NCBI GenBank assembly: GCA_002699025.1
Contig: PABA01000124.1
Span: 19,438-83,437, forward strand
DNA length: 64,000 nt
Direction of reading: 5' to 3'
From: Sandaracinus sp.
GTDB taxonomy: Bacteria > Myxococcota_A > Polyangia > Polyangiales > Houyiibacteriaceae
Position numbers and translations under genes: made by a program. Shown here piece after piece: positions 44,829-52,438 of the stretch. Position 1 is the stretch's first letter, and each line of letters begins with the position of its first letter. A model generated the notes under the pieces. It searched no databases. It saw only the letters and a list, made by a program, of their open reading frames with translations, and was not told where the DNA came from.

Positions 44829-45380
44829 TCAGCAGCCTTCGCAGCTCCGCGGGCGGTAGCTCATCACGGCGCCGCGCGCGTCGAGCTCCACCTCGCAGCA
44901 GCGGACGAGCGCCCGCCGGAGCTCGGCCCGGCCACGCGCCACCCTCGCGCTGATCGTCGAGCGCGCGACCCCCTCCTCGGCGGCCGCCTCGGCGTGCGTC
45001 GCCCCCTCGAGCTCCACCCGGCGCATCGTGCTGCGCAGCGGCTCGTCGAGCTCCTCGACCGCCATGCGCAGCCAGGCCGCGAGCGGGCGCACGTCGACCT
45101 CCGCCTCCGCGACCGCCGCCTCCGCCACCTCCTCCACGCCGCGCTCGGGCAGCTCGGCCACGGGCCGTTCGGGGCGGCGGCGCCGATGGAAGTCCGCCGC
45201 CGCGCTCCGAGCGACCCGGAACGCGAAGCCCTGGAGCGCCTCGGCATCGCGGAGCTCGGCCCGGGCCACGCGCTCGAGGGTGTCCTGGAGCACGTCGTCC
45301 ACGGCCTCGGCCGGCACGCGGCGCGCCACGTACCGGCCGAGCGCCTCGACGAGCGCGCGCGTCGGGAGCGCCTCAACCAC
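44829..45380 (-). CDS. SigZ-like ECF sigma factor with Cys-rich C-terminus
   Basis: A 183-residue sigma-70-family protein from a GTG at 45380. Region 2 is VVEALPTRALVEALGRYVARRV/EAVDDVLQDTLERVARAELRDAEALQGFAFRVARSAAADFHRRR. The region-4 helix-turn-helix is RRVELEGATHAEAAAEEGVARSTISARVARGRAELRRAL. The tail adds CCEVELDARGAVMSYRP and a final CEGC; four cysteines suggest metal or redox sensing by the sigma factor itself. This tail and its length resemble SigZ. The start overlaps the stop of the CadI/ArsI-like gene by eight bases, so the two are coupled. No anti-sigma gene is adjacent. Confidence 0.85.
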   Translation of the reverse strand: MVEALPTRALVEALGRYVARRVPAEAVDDVLQDTLERVARAELRDAEALQGFAFRVARSAAADFHRRRRPERPVAELPERGVEEVAEAAVAEAEVDVRPLAAWLRMAVEELDEPLRSTMRRVELEGATHAEAAAEEGVARSTISARVARGRAELRRALVRCCEVELDARGAVMSYRPRSCEGC

Positions 45381-45921
45381 AGCAGGGCGACCGCTCGGCC
45401 GCGACCTCCGCCGCCGGCTCCTCCGGCGCGTTCGCCGGGAGCCGCTCCCCCGCCGTCTTCGGCGGCAACGAGTGCACCTCCGTGTCGGCGTCGAGCACGA
45501 CGAAGACCTCCCAGCGGTGCCCATCCGGGTCCACGACCCAGATCTTGTCCTGCACCGCGAAGCAGCAGGTCACGCCCTCCTCGCTCATCGTCGCGAAGCC
45601 GGCCGCGCGCATGCGCCCATGCGCCTCCACCACCGCGTCCGTCGACTTCACCTGGATCCCGAAGTGCGCACAGGACCCCGGCGCCCGCGCGTCGGCGGCC
45701 TCGTTCAGCGTCAGGTTCAGCGGCGGCTCCAGCACCTCGAACTTCGCGTAGCCCGGTCGGCGCTTCGTCGGCGCCTGCTGGAAGAGTCGCTCGTAGAAGG
45801 CGAGCGACGCCTCGAGATCCTTCACGGCGAGGGCGACGTGGGCGCGCATGGCGGTGGGGAACTCGACGGCGCTCTGGCCGGTGGGGGCGTTCTCGGAGGA
45901 CGTCTCGGTGTCTCGGCTCAT
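45373..45921 (-). CDS. CadI/ArsI-family VOC metalloprotein
   Basis: A 182-residue vicinal-oxygen-chelate protein after a strong AAAGGAGG. Motifs: AHVALAVKDLEASLAFYERLFQQAPTKRRPGYAKFEVLEPPLNLTLN, CAHFGIQVKSTDAVVEAHGRM, and TCCFAVQDKIWVVDPDGHRWEVF. The TCC pair with DKxWVxDPxGxxWE matches the CadI/ArsI group. ArsI enzymes cleave the C-As bond of trivalent organoarsenicals, and CadI is cadmium-induced. The C-terminus ends SPCCG, adding thiols. With a Cys-rich sigma factor in the same unit, a metal- or arsenic-responsive module is a reasonable inference. Confidence 0.88.
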   Translation of the reverse strand: MSRDTETSSENAPTGQSAVEFPTAMRAHVALAVKDLEASLAFYERLFQQAPTKRRPGYAKFEVLEPPLNLTLNEAADARAPGSCAHFGIQVKSTDAVVEAHGRMRAAGFATMSEEGVTCCFAVQDKIWVVDPDGHRWEVFVVLDADTEVHSLPPKTAGERLPANAPEEPAAEVAAERSPCCG

Positions 45922-46468
45922 GGGAGCCTCCTTTCGAAACCTACAGCCGCGCGCGCAGCCCGACCGTCGATGAACATCATGCATCTCACTGCGCCGACGC
46001 CACGATCTCGTTCAGCATCGAGCCCGATCCCCGCGACCCGCCCCACGACGCTACGTGACGACACGTGACGCTCCGTCTTGCCACGCCCCGCACCGGTGAA
46101 ATATAGACGGGGTGCGGGGATCCGTCTGCGATCACCCCGCCGCGGGGTCTACGGCCGAGCCGACCCCACAGGGATCTGTGGACATCCCTGTGGGTAGGTC
46201 TGGGGCCCACCCTGTGGGAGAAACGGGGACGAAGTCATCCACAAGCTCAGGCGATTTCGTTCACGGGCGCGTCACGGAGAGAAGCTCAAGGATCTCGGTC
46301 GGTTCCAAACAAACCACCACAATCCACACCCCTTAAGACGACGACGTTAATTTAAATTCCTTTTCAATTCCTCCCCTGGCGCGCCCCTCTCACCCTTCCT
46401 CCCGGCCCCATCCTTCTCGGTTCCACCCCTTCCCGTCCCTCACCTCTCACCCCATCGAGGCAAGCGTC
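45922..46468. other. Putative oriC: AT-rich region with DnaA-box-like sites upstream of dnaN
   Basis: CCCACAGGGAT (46165-46175) and ATCCCTGTGGG (46184-46194) form a perfect 11-bp inverted repeat. Relaxed DnaA-box-like sequences cluster here: TGTGGACAT 46177, TGTGGGTAG 46190, TCATCCACA 46235 (one mismatch from TTATCCACA) and CAATCCACA 46320. At 46347-46372, 21 of 26 bases are A or T, exceptional in this genome and fitting a duplex-unwinding element. ACGTGACG is repeated at 46053 and 46063, upstream of the CadI/ArsI gene. No gene is visible. Confidence 0.55.
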
Positions 46469-47629
46469 ATGGAGCTCACCATTCAGCAGCGAGACTTCCT
46501 CAAGGGACTCGCTCGCACGCATGGCGTCGCGGATCGCAAGAGCTCGATGCCCATCCTGTCGAACCTCCTGCTCAGCGCGGAGGGACCGGAGAAGCTTCGA
46601 CTCTCTGCCACCGACCTCTACCTGGGCGTGAGCGCGGTCATCCCCGCCTCCATCCAGCGAGGCGGCAGCATCGCCCTGGCGGCCCGCACGCTCTTCGACA
46701 TCGTCAAGGCGCTGCCCGAAGGCGAGATCACGCTCAGCGTCGGCGAGAACCAGGCCGTCACGCTCGAGCAGGGGAAGATCAAGTACAAGATCCCCGGCAT
46801 GCCCGGCGAGGACTTCCCGCCGCTGCCGAACGCCGGCGAGGCCGAGTGGGCGACGCTCGACGCGGTGGCGCTCGGGGAGCTGATCCAGCTCACGAGCTAC
46901 TCCATGTCCAGCGACGACACGCGGCCGCACCTCGCGGGCACGCTCTTCGAGGGCGAGGGTCAGCTGGTGCGCATGGTGACGACCGACGGGCATCGGCTGA
47001 GCAAGGCCGAGGTGACGCTCGGCGAGGGCGCGCCGACCCTCGGCTTCGGCATGCTGGTCCCGCACAAGGGCGTGGCCGAGCTCAAGCGGGTGCTCGAGGA
47101 CGCGAAGGCCGACGCGAAGGCCGCGGGCAAGGAGGGCGGAGACGCGATCATGCCCAGCGTCGACATCGCGACCGCGGCCGGCAACGCCTTCTTCCGACGC
47201 GCCGACCTGCAGCTCAGCGTGAAGCTCGCCGACGAGCAGTTCCCGCCGTACGACAAGGTCATCCCGCAGTCGCAGAGCAAGCGCGTGGTGGCGCTGCGCA
47301 CGAAGCTGATCGACTCGCTCAAGCGCATCAGCCTGGTGGCGAGCGACAAGAGCGGCGGCGGCGTGCAGCTCTCGATCGACGCGGGGACGATGAAGATCGT
47401 CAGCCAGAACCCGGACGTCGGTGAGGGCATGGAGGAGGTCGACGTCGACTACGCGGGGGAGCCGCTGAGCATCGGCTTCAACGCGAAGTACCTGCTCGAC
47501 GCCCTCGGCGCGCTGAGCCACGACGAGGTCGCGCTCGAGCTGAGCGGCGAGCTCGACCCGGGCGTCATCCGCCCCGTCGGAGAGGGCCCCACGGACTTCG
47601 TGGGGGTGATCATGCCGATGCGCATCTGA
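46469..47629 (+). CDS. dnaN: DNA polymerase III beta sliding clamp
   Basis: A 386-residue protein forming the ring clamp that tethers polymerase to DNA. MELTIQQRDFLKGLARTHGVADRKSSMPILSNLLLSA is the standard opening. IPGMPGEDFPPLPNAGEAEWATLDAVALGELI, DDTRPHLAGTLFEGEG, VTTDGHRLSKAE and the C-terminal VIMPMRI tail are all characteristic. A short extra insert (EDAKADAKAAGKEGGDAI, about residues 207-225) is unusual. It lies just after the AT-rich oriC candidate and is transcribed away from dnaA. No recF or gyrB follows; the next gene is on the other strand. Confidence 0.98.
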   Translation: MELTIQQRDFLKGLARTHGVADRKSSMPILSNLLLSAEGPEKLRLSATDLYLGVSAVIPASIQRGGSIALAARTLFDIVKALPEGEITLSVGENQAVTLEQGKIKYKIPGMPGEDFPPLPNAGEAEWATLDAVALGELIQLTSYSMSSDDTRPHLAGTLFEGEGQLVRMVTTDGHRLSKAEVTLGEGAPTLGFGMLVPHKGVAELKRVLEDAKADAKAAGKEGGDAIMPSVDIATAAGNAFFRRADLQLSVKLADEQFPPYDKVIPQSQSKRVVALRTKLIDSLKRISLVASDKSGGGVQLSIDAGTMKIVSQNPDVGEGMEEVDVDYAGEPLSIGFNAKYLLDALGALSHDEVALELSGELDPGVIRPVGEGPTDFVGVIMPMRI

Positions 47630-47641
47630 AGCCCAAGGCTC

Positions 47642-47880
47642 CAACCCGTGCCCGTGCCCCTGCCCCTGCCCGTGCCCGCAGGCCGAAGGGGCTCACGAAG
47701 GGACAACGGAGTCCAAAGGCTTCAGCCCCATGCCCATGCCCATGCCCGTGCCCATGCCCGCAGGCCAAAGGGGTTCACGAAGGGACAACGGAGTCCAAAG
47801 GCTTCAGTCCCGTGCCCATGCCCGTGCCCGTGCCCGTGCCCGCAGGCCAAAGGGGTTCACGAAGGGACAACGGAACCAGG
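47642..47880. repeat. CCCGTG-rich tandem repeat, three copies of about 84 bp
   Basis: Each copy is a run of CCC(G/A/C)TG hexamers followed by CCCGCAGGCC, AAAGGGGTTCACGAAGGGAC and AACGGAGTCCAAAGGCTTCAG. It starts 13 bases past the dnaN stop. The hexamer run and the GCCCGCAGGC join recur at the right end of the window (63829 onward), so this is a dispersed family. Confidence 0.93.
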
Positions 47881-47949
47881 AACGACAGCGAGGCCCCGAG
47901 CCGCTTCATCGTACGCCGCCTCGTACCGGCCGCCTCGTACGCCCCGCCC

Positions 47950-49680
47950 CTACCGCCCCGTGCTCGCGCCCCGCACCACCCGCGTGACCTCCACGTCGCT
48001 CGCCTCCGCCGGCTGCCACGGGCGCCGCGCATCCAGGGCGTCGGCTCGCTGCCGCCAGCGCGCGTCGAGCTCCCCCCGCGCCGCGTCCCGGAACGCCTCG
48101 GCCAGCGTCGCCGCGTCCGGGTAGCGGTCGGCCGGCTCCTTGGCCAGGCCCACCCGGAGCGCGCGCGTGACCTCCTCGCTCACGCCGGCGAGGGCGCGCG
48201 GGTCCCGCGGCATGCCCTCGGCGATCTCGCGCAGCACGCGCGCCATCTCGCCTCCGCCGAAGGGCGGCTCGCCCGTGAGCGCGCGGTAGGCGATGCAGCT
48301 CAGCGCGTGCAGGTCGGCGCGCCGATCCACCGGGCCTCCGTCGACCTGCTCGGGGGCCATGTAGCCCGGCGTCCCGACCAGCCCGTCCCGCGTGAGCGTC
48401 TCGCTCCCGGCGATCTTCGACACGCCGAAGTCGAGGATCTTCCAGACCGGGGCCGCCCCCTCGGCGCCGCCCGTCCGGAAGAGGTTGTGCGGCTTCAGAT
48501 CCCGGTGCACCACGCCGGCCTCGTGCGCCGCCCCGAGGCCGGCAGCCACCTGCTCGACCAGCTCGACGACCTCCCGGAGCGGCAGCCGCCCCACGCTCCG
48601 GAGCCGGCTCGCCAGGTCTTCGCCCTCGAGGCGCTCCATGGCGATGAAGGGCAGGGGCGCGTCCTCTCCGCCGACGGCGAGCACCTCGACCACGTGGGGG
48701 GAGTCCACGGCGGCCACGGCGAGCGCCTCCCGCGCGAAGCGCCGCACCATGTCGCCGTCGCCGAGGACGTCGCGCCGGAGCAGCTTCACGGCCGCCGCCT
48801 CCCCCTCGGGCCCCGTCGCCTCGTAGACCTCGCCCATGCCGCCCCGCCCGAGCACGCGGCCGAGCCGAAAGCCCTCGAGCTCCTGCTCCGTGAAGCGACC
48901 CGTCTCGCCCACGCCGTCCGCCCGCGCGAGCTCCTCCTGGGCCTCGCGGAGGAGCGCCTCCCGACGCGCGGCCCGGCGCACGACCGCCTCGAGCTCCTCG
49001 ACCACCCGGCCATGCTTGCGCCGGGCCAGGCGCCCGACCCCGTAGGCGGTGAGCAGCCCGAGCTCGGTGCCGACGATCAGCACGATCCGCGCGAGCGCCG
49101 AGTCGGGCGCCTGCACGAAGAGCCCGACGTCCGGCAGCACGCCGAGGTGCACGGGGAGGGCGAGCAGCAGATAGCCGATGGCGAGGGTCAGGGCCGCGGC
49201 GAAGGTCGGGCGCGGCGGCGCGCTGAAGGCGAAGACCGTGAGGCCGATGGCGATCAGCCCGAGGAAGGCGGAGAAGACCCCGAGCGCGTAGCCCATCCCG
49301 ACGGCGCCGGCGGCGAGGAAGACGGCGAGGCCCACCGTGCCGGCGCCATCCCGGAGCGCGCCGCGGCCCGCCAGCACGAAGATGGCCACGAAGCCGATGG
49401 CGAGGGCCGCGGTCGAGAGGTAGCCGGTCGCGCGGGCGAGGGGCGCGCCGGGCAGCACGGAGACCACGAGGGCGCCGCCGACGCACCAGGCGAGCATGGC
49501 GCCGGCGACGATGCGCATGCGGCTCGCCTCGCCCACGGCGATGGCGTCGCGGGCGGAGGCGACGTCGTCGCGGCGCGCCCGCAGGCCGCTGCGATCTTCT
49601 CCGGCGCGCGACGGCGCCTCGGCCCCGTCACGGGCTTCGTCCGGCTCGCGCTCCGCGCGGCTCGTGTCGCTCACCCCCAT
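47950..49680 (-). CDS. Membrane-anchored Ser/Thr protein kinase
   Basis: A 576-residue protein; ATG 49680 (MGVSDTSRAEREPDEARD) precedes the first membrane helix by about 55 residues. Unusually, the membrane domain (about 57-220, six or so hydrophobic segments) is N-terminal and the Hanks-type kinase domain (about 271-535) is C-terminal. Kinase motifs: GRGGMGEVYEA (P-loop), AVKLLRR (ATP Lys), VVHRDLKPHNLF, ILDFGVSKI, GTPGYMAPEQ. All catalytic residues are intact. A basic helix (KHGRVVEELEAVVRRAARREAL) links the two parts. The N-terminal domain may be a sensor, but no family is recognised. Confidence 0.93.
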   Translation of the reverse strand: MGVSDTSRAEREPDEARDGAEAPSRAGEDRSGLRARRDDVASARDAIAVGEASRMRIVAGAMLAWCVGGALVVSVLPGAPLARATGYLSTAALAIGFVAIFVLAGRGALRDGAGTVGLAVFLAAGAVGMGYALGVFSAFLGLIAIGLTVFAFSAPPRPTFAAALTLAIGYLLLALPVHLGVLPDVGLFVQAPDSALARIVLIVGTELGLLTAYGVGRLARRKHGRVVEELEAVVRRAARREALLREAQEELARADGVGETGRFTEQELEGFRLGRVLGRGGMGEVYEATGPEGEAAAVKLLRRDVLGDGDMVRRFAREALAVAAVDSPHVVEVLAVGGEDAPLPFIAMERLEGEDLASRLRSVGRLPLREVVELVEQVAAGLGAAHEAGVVHRDLKPHNLFRTGGAEGAAPVWKILDFGVSKIAGSETLTRDGLVGTPGYMAPEQVDGGPVDRRADLHALSCIAYRALTGEPPFGGGEMARVLREIAEGMPRDPRALAGVSEEVTRALRVGLAKEPADRYPDAATLAEAFRDAARGELDARWRQRADALDARRPWQPAEASDVEVTRVVRGASTGR

Positions 49681-50376
49681 GCCCGTCTGCCCGGCCCCGT
49701 GCCCGCAGGGTACACCCGGCGAAGGACGCGGTCCCGGGCGTCTGGAGCGGGGCCCGTGCGTCGAGCGCGGCCGCTCGCGCATCGTCGGGGAAGTCCCGGC
49801 GGCGCTTCGCTCAGGGCCTGCTACACCCGGCCCTTCGATCGAGCAGGCCTCTCGGGGGAGTAGGCCCGCTCGAAGGCGGGCGGTCATGGGGGAGCAACCA
49901 GGCCGCGCGCCCGAGCGCCCCGTCGAGCGATCGATGGGGCGTTCGCTTTTCCGGTGTGCGCGTTTCCGGCGCGCGCTTCACGGCGTGCGCGTTCCCGGCG
50001 CGCGCTTCACGGCGTGCGTGTTTCCGGCGTCCGCTTCACGGCGTCCGCGCGACGATGTGCCTGTCGCATGCCGGCGCCTCGACCTTTGCGGCGATCGAAG
50101 CTCGGTGGGTGCTCACGCCCTTCGGCCAGACCGCCGCCAGGCGACGGACCTGTCACACCGAGATATCGGTACACCGACATATCGGTGGATCCGAAGGCGC
50201 GGAGGACGGGAAAAGCGTCGTGATTTCAGGGAGCCGGCGCGTCTCGGGGGCGGCACGGCTTTCGCTTCGTTCTCTGCGCGAGCTCTCGCGCCCTTCTTCC
50301 ATCTCGCCGGTTCCCGTGGTCCAATCCGCGGCCCCACTGGTCGAAGCGGCCCTTCAACCCCATCCCGAGACCACCC
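49681..50376. other. Intergenic region with a 29-bp repeat and a tandem operator-like dyad
   Basis: No supported gene. Three 29-bp copies start at about 49956, 49985 and 50014 (GTGCGCGTTTCCGGCGCGC, then GCTTCACGGC). An 8-bp inverted repeat GGCCTGCT/AGCAGGCC lies near 49820-49855. The dyad at 50156 is listed separately. The region separates the divergent kinase and peroxidase genes. Confidence 0.6.
50156..50186 (+). promoter_or_regulatory. Tandem ACCGA-N4-TCGGT dyads upstream of the cytochrome c peroxidase
   Basis: CACCGAGATATCGGT (50156-50170) and CACCGACATATCGGT (50172-50186) are direct repeats with a 16-base period. Each is itself an inverted repeat (ACCGA and TCGGT, four-base spacer). Two binding sites one to two helical turns apart suit a dimeric regulator. 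They lie about 190 bases before the peroxidase start. Confidence 0.55.
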
Positions 50377-51504
50377 ATGCGCCAAGGAATCTTCTCCCTC
50401 ATCTTCGCCCTGCTCTTCTCCGTCGGCTGCAGCCAGTGCAACGAGGCCGAGGAGGAGGAGAGCGCGTCCAACGAGACCGAAGCCACGGAGGCCACGGAGG
50501 CCGAGGACACGCCCGAGCCGATCGAAGCGATCGAGCCCGTCGACGTGAACATGGACAAGGTCTTCCTCGGCCGGCGCCTCTATCACGACCCGATCCTCTC
50601 GGGGGACGGCACGGTCAGCTGCGCGAGCTGTCACAGCCTCGACCACGGCGGCGCCGAGCCCCGCGCCACCTCGACCGGCATCGGCGGGCAGCTCGGCCCC
50701 ATCAACTCGCCGACGGTGCTCAACGCCCACTACAACTTCCGCCAGTTCTGGGACGGTCGCGCCGAGGATCTGCAGGACCAGGCCGGCGGCCCGGTGGAGA
50801 ACCCGATCGAGATGGGCACCACCTTCCCCGAGGCCATCGAGCGCGTGCAGGCCGACGAGTGGTACGCCGAGCGCTTCGCCGAGCTCTACGCCGACGAGGG
50901 CATCACCAAGGAGACGATCACGGACGCCATCGCCGAGTACGAGCGCTACCTGATCACGCCCTCGCCCTTCGACGAGTACCTCGCGGGGAACGAGGAGGCG
51001 ATCAGCGCCGAGGCCCGGCGCGGCTACGAGACCTTCAAGGAGGTCGGCTGCACGGCCTGCCACGTCGGCGTGAACGTGGGCGGCACGATGTACCAGAAGA
51101 TGGGCCTGGTGCAGGACTACTTCGAGCTGCGTGGCGGTGAGATCACCGAGGCCGACCTCGGCCGCTTCAACGTGACCGGCGAGGAGTCGCACCGGCACCT
51201 CTTCAAGGTGCCGACGCTGCGCAACGTCGCCGACACGGCGCCTTACTTCCACGACGGCTCGCAGGAGGACCTCGCCGAGGCCGTGCGCATCATGGGCCAG
51301 GTCCAGCTCGGCAAGGAGCTCGAGGATCAGCAGGTGTCGGACATCGTCGCCTTCCTCGAGTCGCTCTCGGGCGAGCTCCCCGAGCACGCCCGCCTGCCCG
51401 AGGACGAGCAGCCGCCGTCCCGCGCGACGGGCGACGCGGCGGACCCGGCGGTCGAGCACCCGGAGACCGGGGAGGCCGCCGAGGAGACGCTCGAGGAGGG
51501 CTGA
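50377..51504 (+). CDS. Dihaem cytochrome c peroxidase (MauG/CcpA family) lipoprotein
   Basis: A 375-residue exported enzyme reducing H2O2 with cytochrome c electrons. The signal ends in a lipobox SVGC at Cys18, so it is a periplasmic lipoprotein; a Glu/Ala/Thr-rich linker runs to about 55. Two haem c sites: CASCH at 82-86 (low-potential haem) and CTACH at 225-229 (high-potential haem). GIGGQLGPINSPTVLNAHYNFRQFWDGRAEDLQDQAGGPVENPIEMG and KVPTLRNVADTAPYFHDGSQEDLAEAVRIM are family signatures. An acidic tail follows residue 335. A perfect terminator hairpin lies 29 bases past the stop. Confidence 0.95.
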   Translation: MRQGIFSLIFALLFSVGCSQCNEAEEEESASNETEATEATEAEDTPEPIEAIEPVDVNMDKVFLGRRLYHDPILSGDGTVSCASCHSLDHGGAEPRATSTGIGGQLGPINSPTVLNAHYNFRQFWDGRAEDLQDQAGGPVENPIEMGTTFPEAIERVQADEWYAERFAELYADEGITKETITDAIAEYERYLITPSPFDEYLAGNEEAISAEARRGYETFKEVGCTACHVGVNVGGTMYQKMGLVQDYFELRGGEITEADLGRFNVTGEESHRHLFKVPTLRNVADTAPYFHDGSQEDLAEAVRIMGQVQLGKELEDQQVSDIVAFLESLSGELPEHARLPEDEQPPSRATGDAADPAVEHPETGEAAEETLEEG

Positions 51505-51533
51505 GGCCCGGCCGCGCGACGCGGCTCCACGCC

Positions 51534-51569
51534 GAAGAAGGCGACGCTCTCCGGGGCGTCGCCTTCTTC
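51534..51569. terminator. Strong hairpin after the peroxidase gene
   Basis: Perfect 14-bp stem: GAAGAAGGCGACGC (51534-51547) and GCGTCGCCTTCTTC (51556-51569), loop of eight bases. A T-tract is absent, but the GC-rich stem with TTCTTC on its 3' arm is typical of strong terminators here. Confidence 0.85.
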
Positions 51570-51615
51570 GCGTTGGGGCGCGCGCTTCGGGACCCGCTCG
51601 ACTAGCCTTCGGCCG

Positions 51616-52110
51616 ATGAGCGACCCGCGCGAGCTGGCCGATCGAGCGCTGACCCTCCTGGTCCACGAGGACCCCCACGTCGCCCAGCAGGGCTTCGAGC
51701 TGGCGCGGGCGCTGGAGCTCGAGGTGCGGCCGATGGTGCTCCGCGACCTCCTGCGCGAGGGCTACCGGCGGGCGCCCCACGCCTTCGGCATGTGCACGGA
51801 CTCGGTCGAAGCGGCCCACGCCGCGTCGCGCGGCCTGGCGCTCTGGCTGCTGGCCCGGGCAGGCGTGGAGCTCGCCGATCCGAGCCCGGAGGAGGCGCGC
51901 GAGGCGGCCAAGGAGCTGGTGCGGGCGGGCGGCGATCGACGGGCCGCGGCGGCGCTCCGCCAGCTGGCGCGCTTCCTCGAAGCGGACGCCGAGGACTTCG
52001 TGGCGTGGACGGCCCCGCTGGTGAAGACCCTCGACGCGCTGGCCTTCGAGGCCGACGACCCGACGCTCCGGCGCGAGATCGAGCGGCGCTGCGTCGAGCT
52101 CCTCGGCTGA
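51616..52110 (+). CDS. Hypothetical cytosolic protein, all-helical
   Basis: A 164-residue protein, MSDPRELADRALTLLVHEDPHVAQQGFELARALELEV. Repeated Ala/Leu/Glu-rich helices look HEAT- or TPR-like (EDPHVAQQGFELARALE and DRRAAAALRQLARFLEADAEDFVAWTAPLVKTLDAL), but no family can be named. No signal peptide. The stop is followed by a repeat array (52125-52438) and then the convergent ino1 gene. Coding is supported by its length and a start a little past the upstream terminator. Confidence 0.65.
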   Translation: MSDPRELADRALTLLVHEDPHVAQQGFELARALELEVRPMVLRDLLREGYRRAPHAFGMCTDSVEAAHAASRGLALWLLARAGVELADPSPEEAREAAKELVRAGGDRRAAAALRQLARFLEADAEDFVAWTAPLVKTLDALAFEADDPTLRREIERRCVELLG

Positions 52111-52124
52111 CGCGCGACGCGCGA

Positions 52125-52438
52125 TCGATCGCCGCCCACGGAGAGCGGACCGCCGTCGGGACCGCGGGAAGCGACCCCCACGGACCGCGGAGAGCGGCGC
52201 GGACAGCGGAGAGCCGTCGCAGGGAGCGCCCGGCTCCGCGAACGCGGCTCTTCGCCGATGGGCTCGACCGCCGCCCACGGAGAGCGGAGAGCGGAGAGCG
52301 GATGGCGGAGAGCCGTCGCAGGGAGCGACGCCCGGCTCCGCGAACGCGGCCTTCGCCGAGGCGGTCGACCGCCGCCCACGGAAAGCGGAGAGCGGATGGC
52401 GGAGAGCCGTCGCGACTGCAGGGAGCGACGAAAGCGGG
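52125..52438. repeat. Repeat array built on CGGAGAG and CGTCGCAGGGAGCG
   Basis: About three copies of CGACCGCCGCCCACGGAGAG, a CGGAGAG run, then CGGATGGCGGAGAGCCGTCG and CAGGGAGCGACG. In reverse complement it resembles the array at 56205-56740 (CGCTCCCTGCGGTCGCGATG plus CCGCTTTC runs). The array ends exactly at the ino1 stop. Confidence 0.85.
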
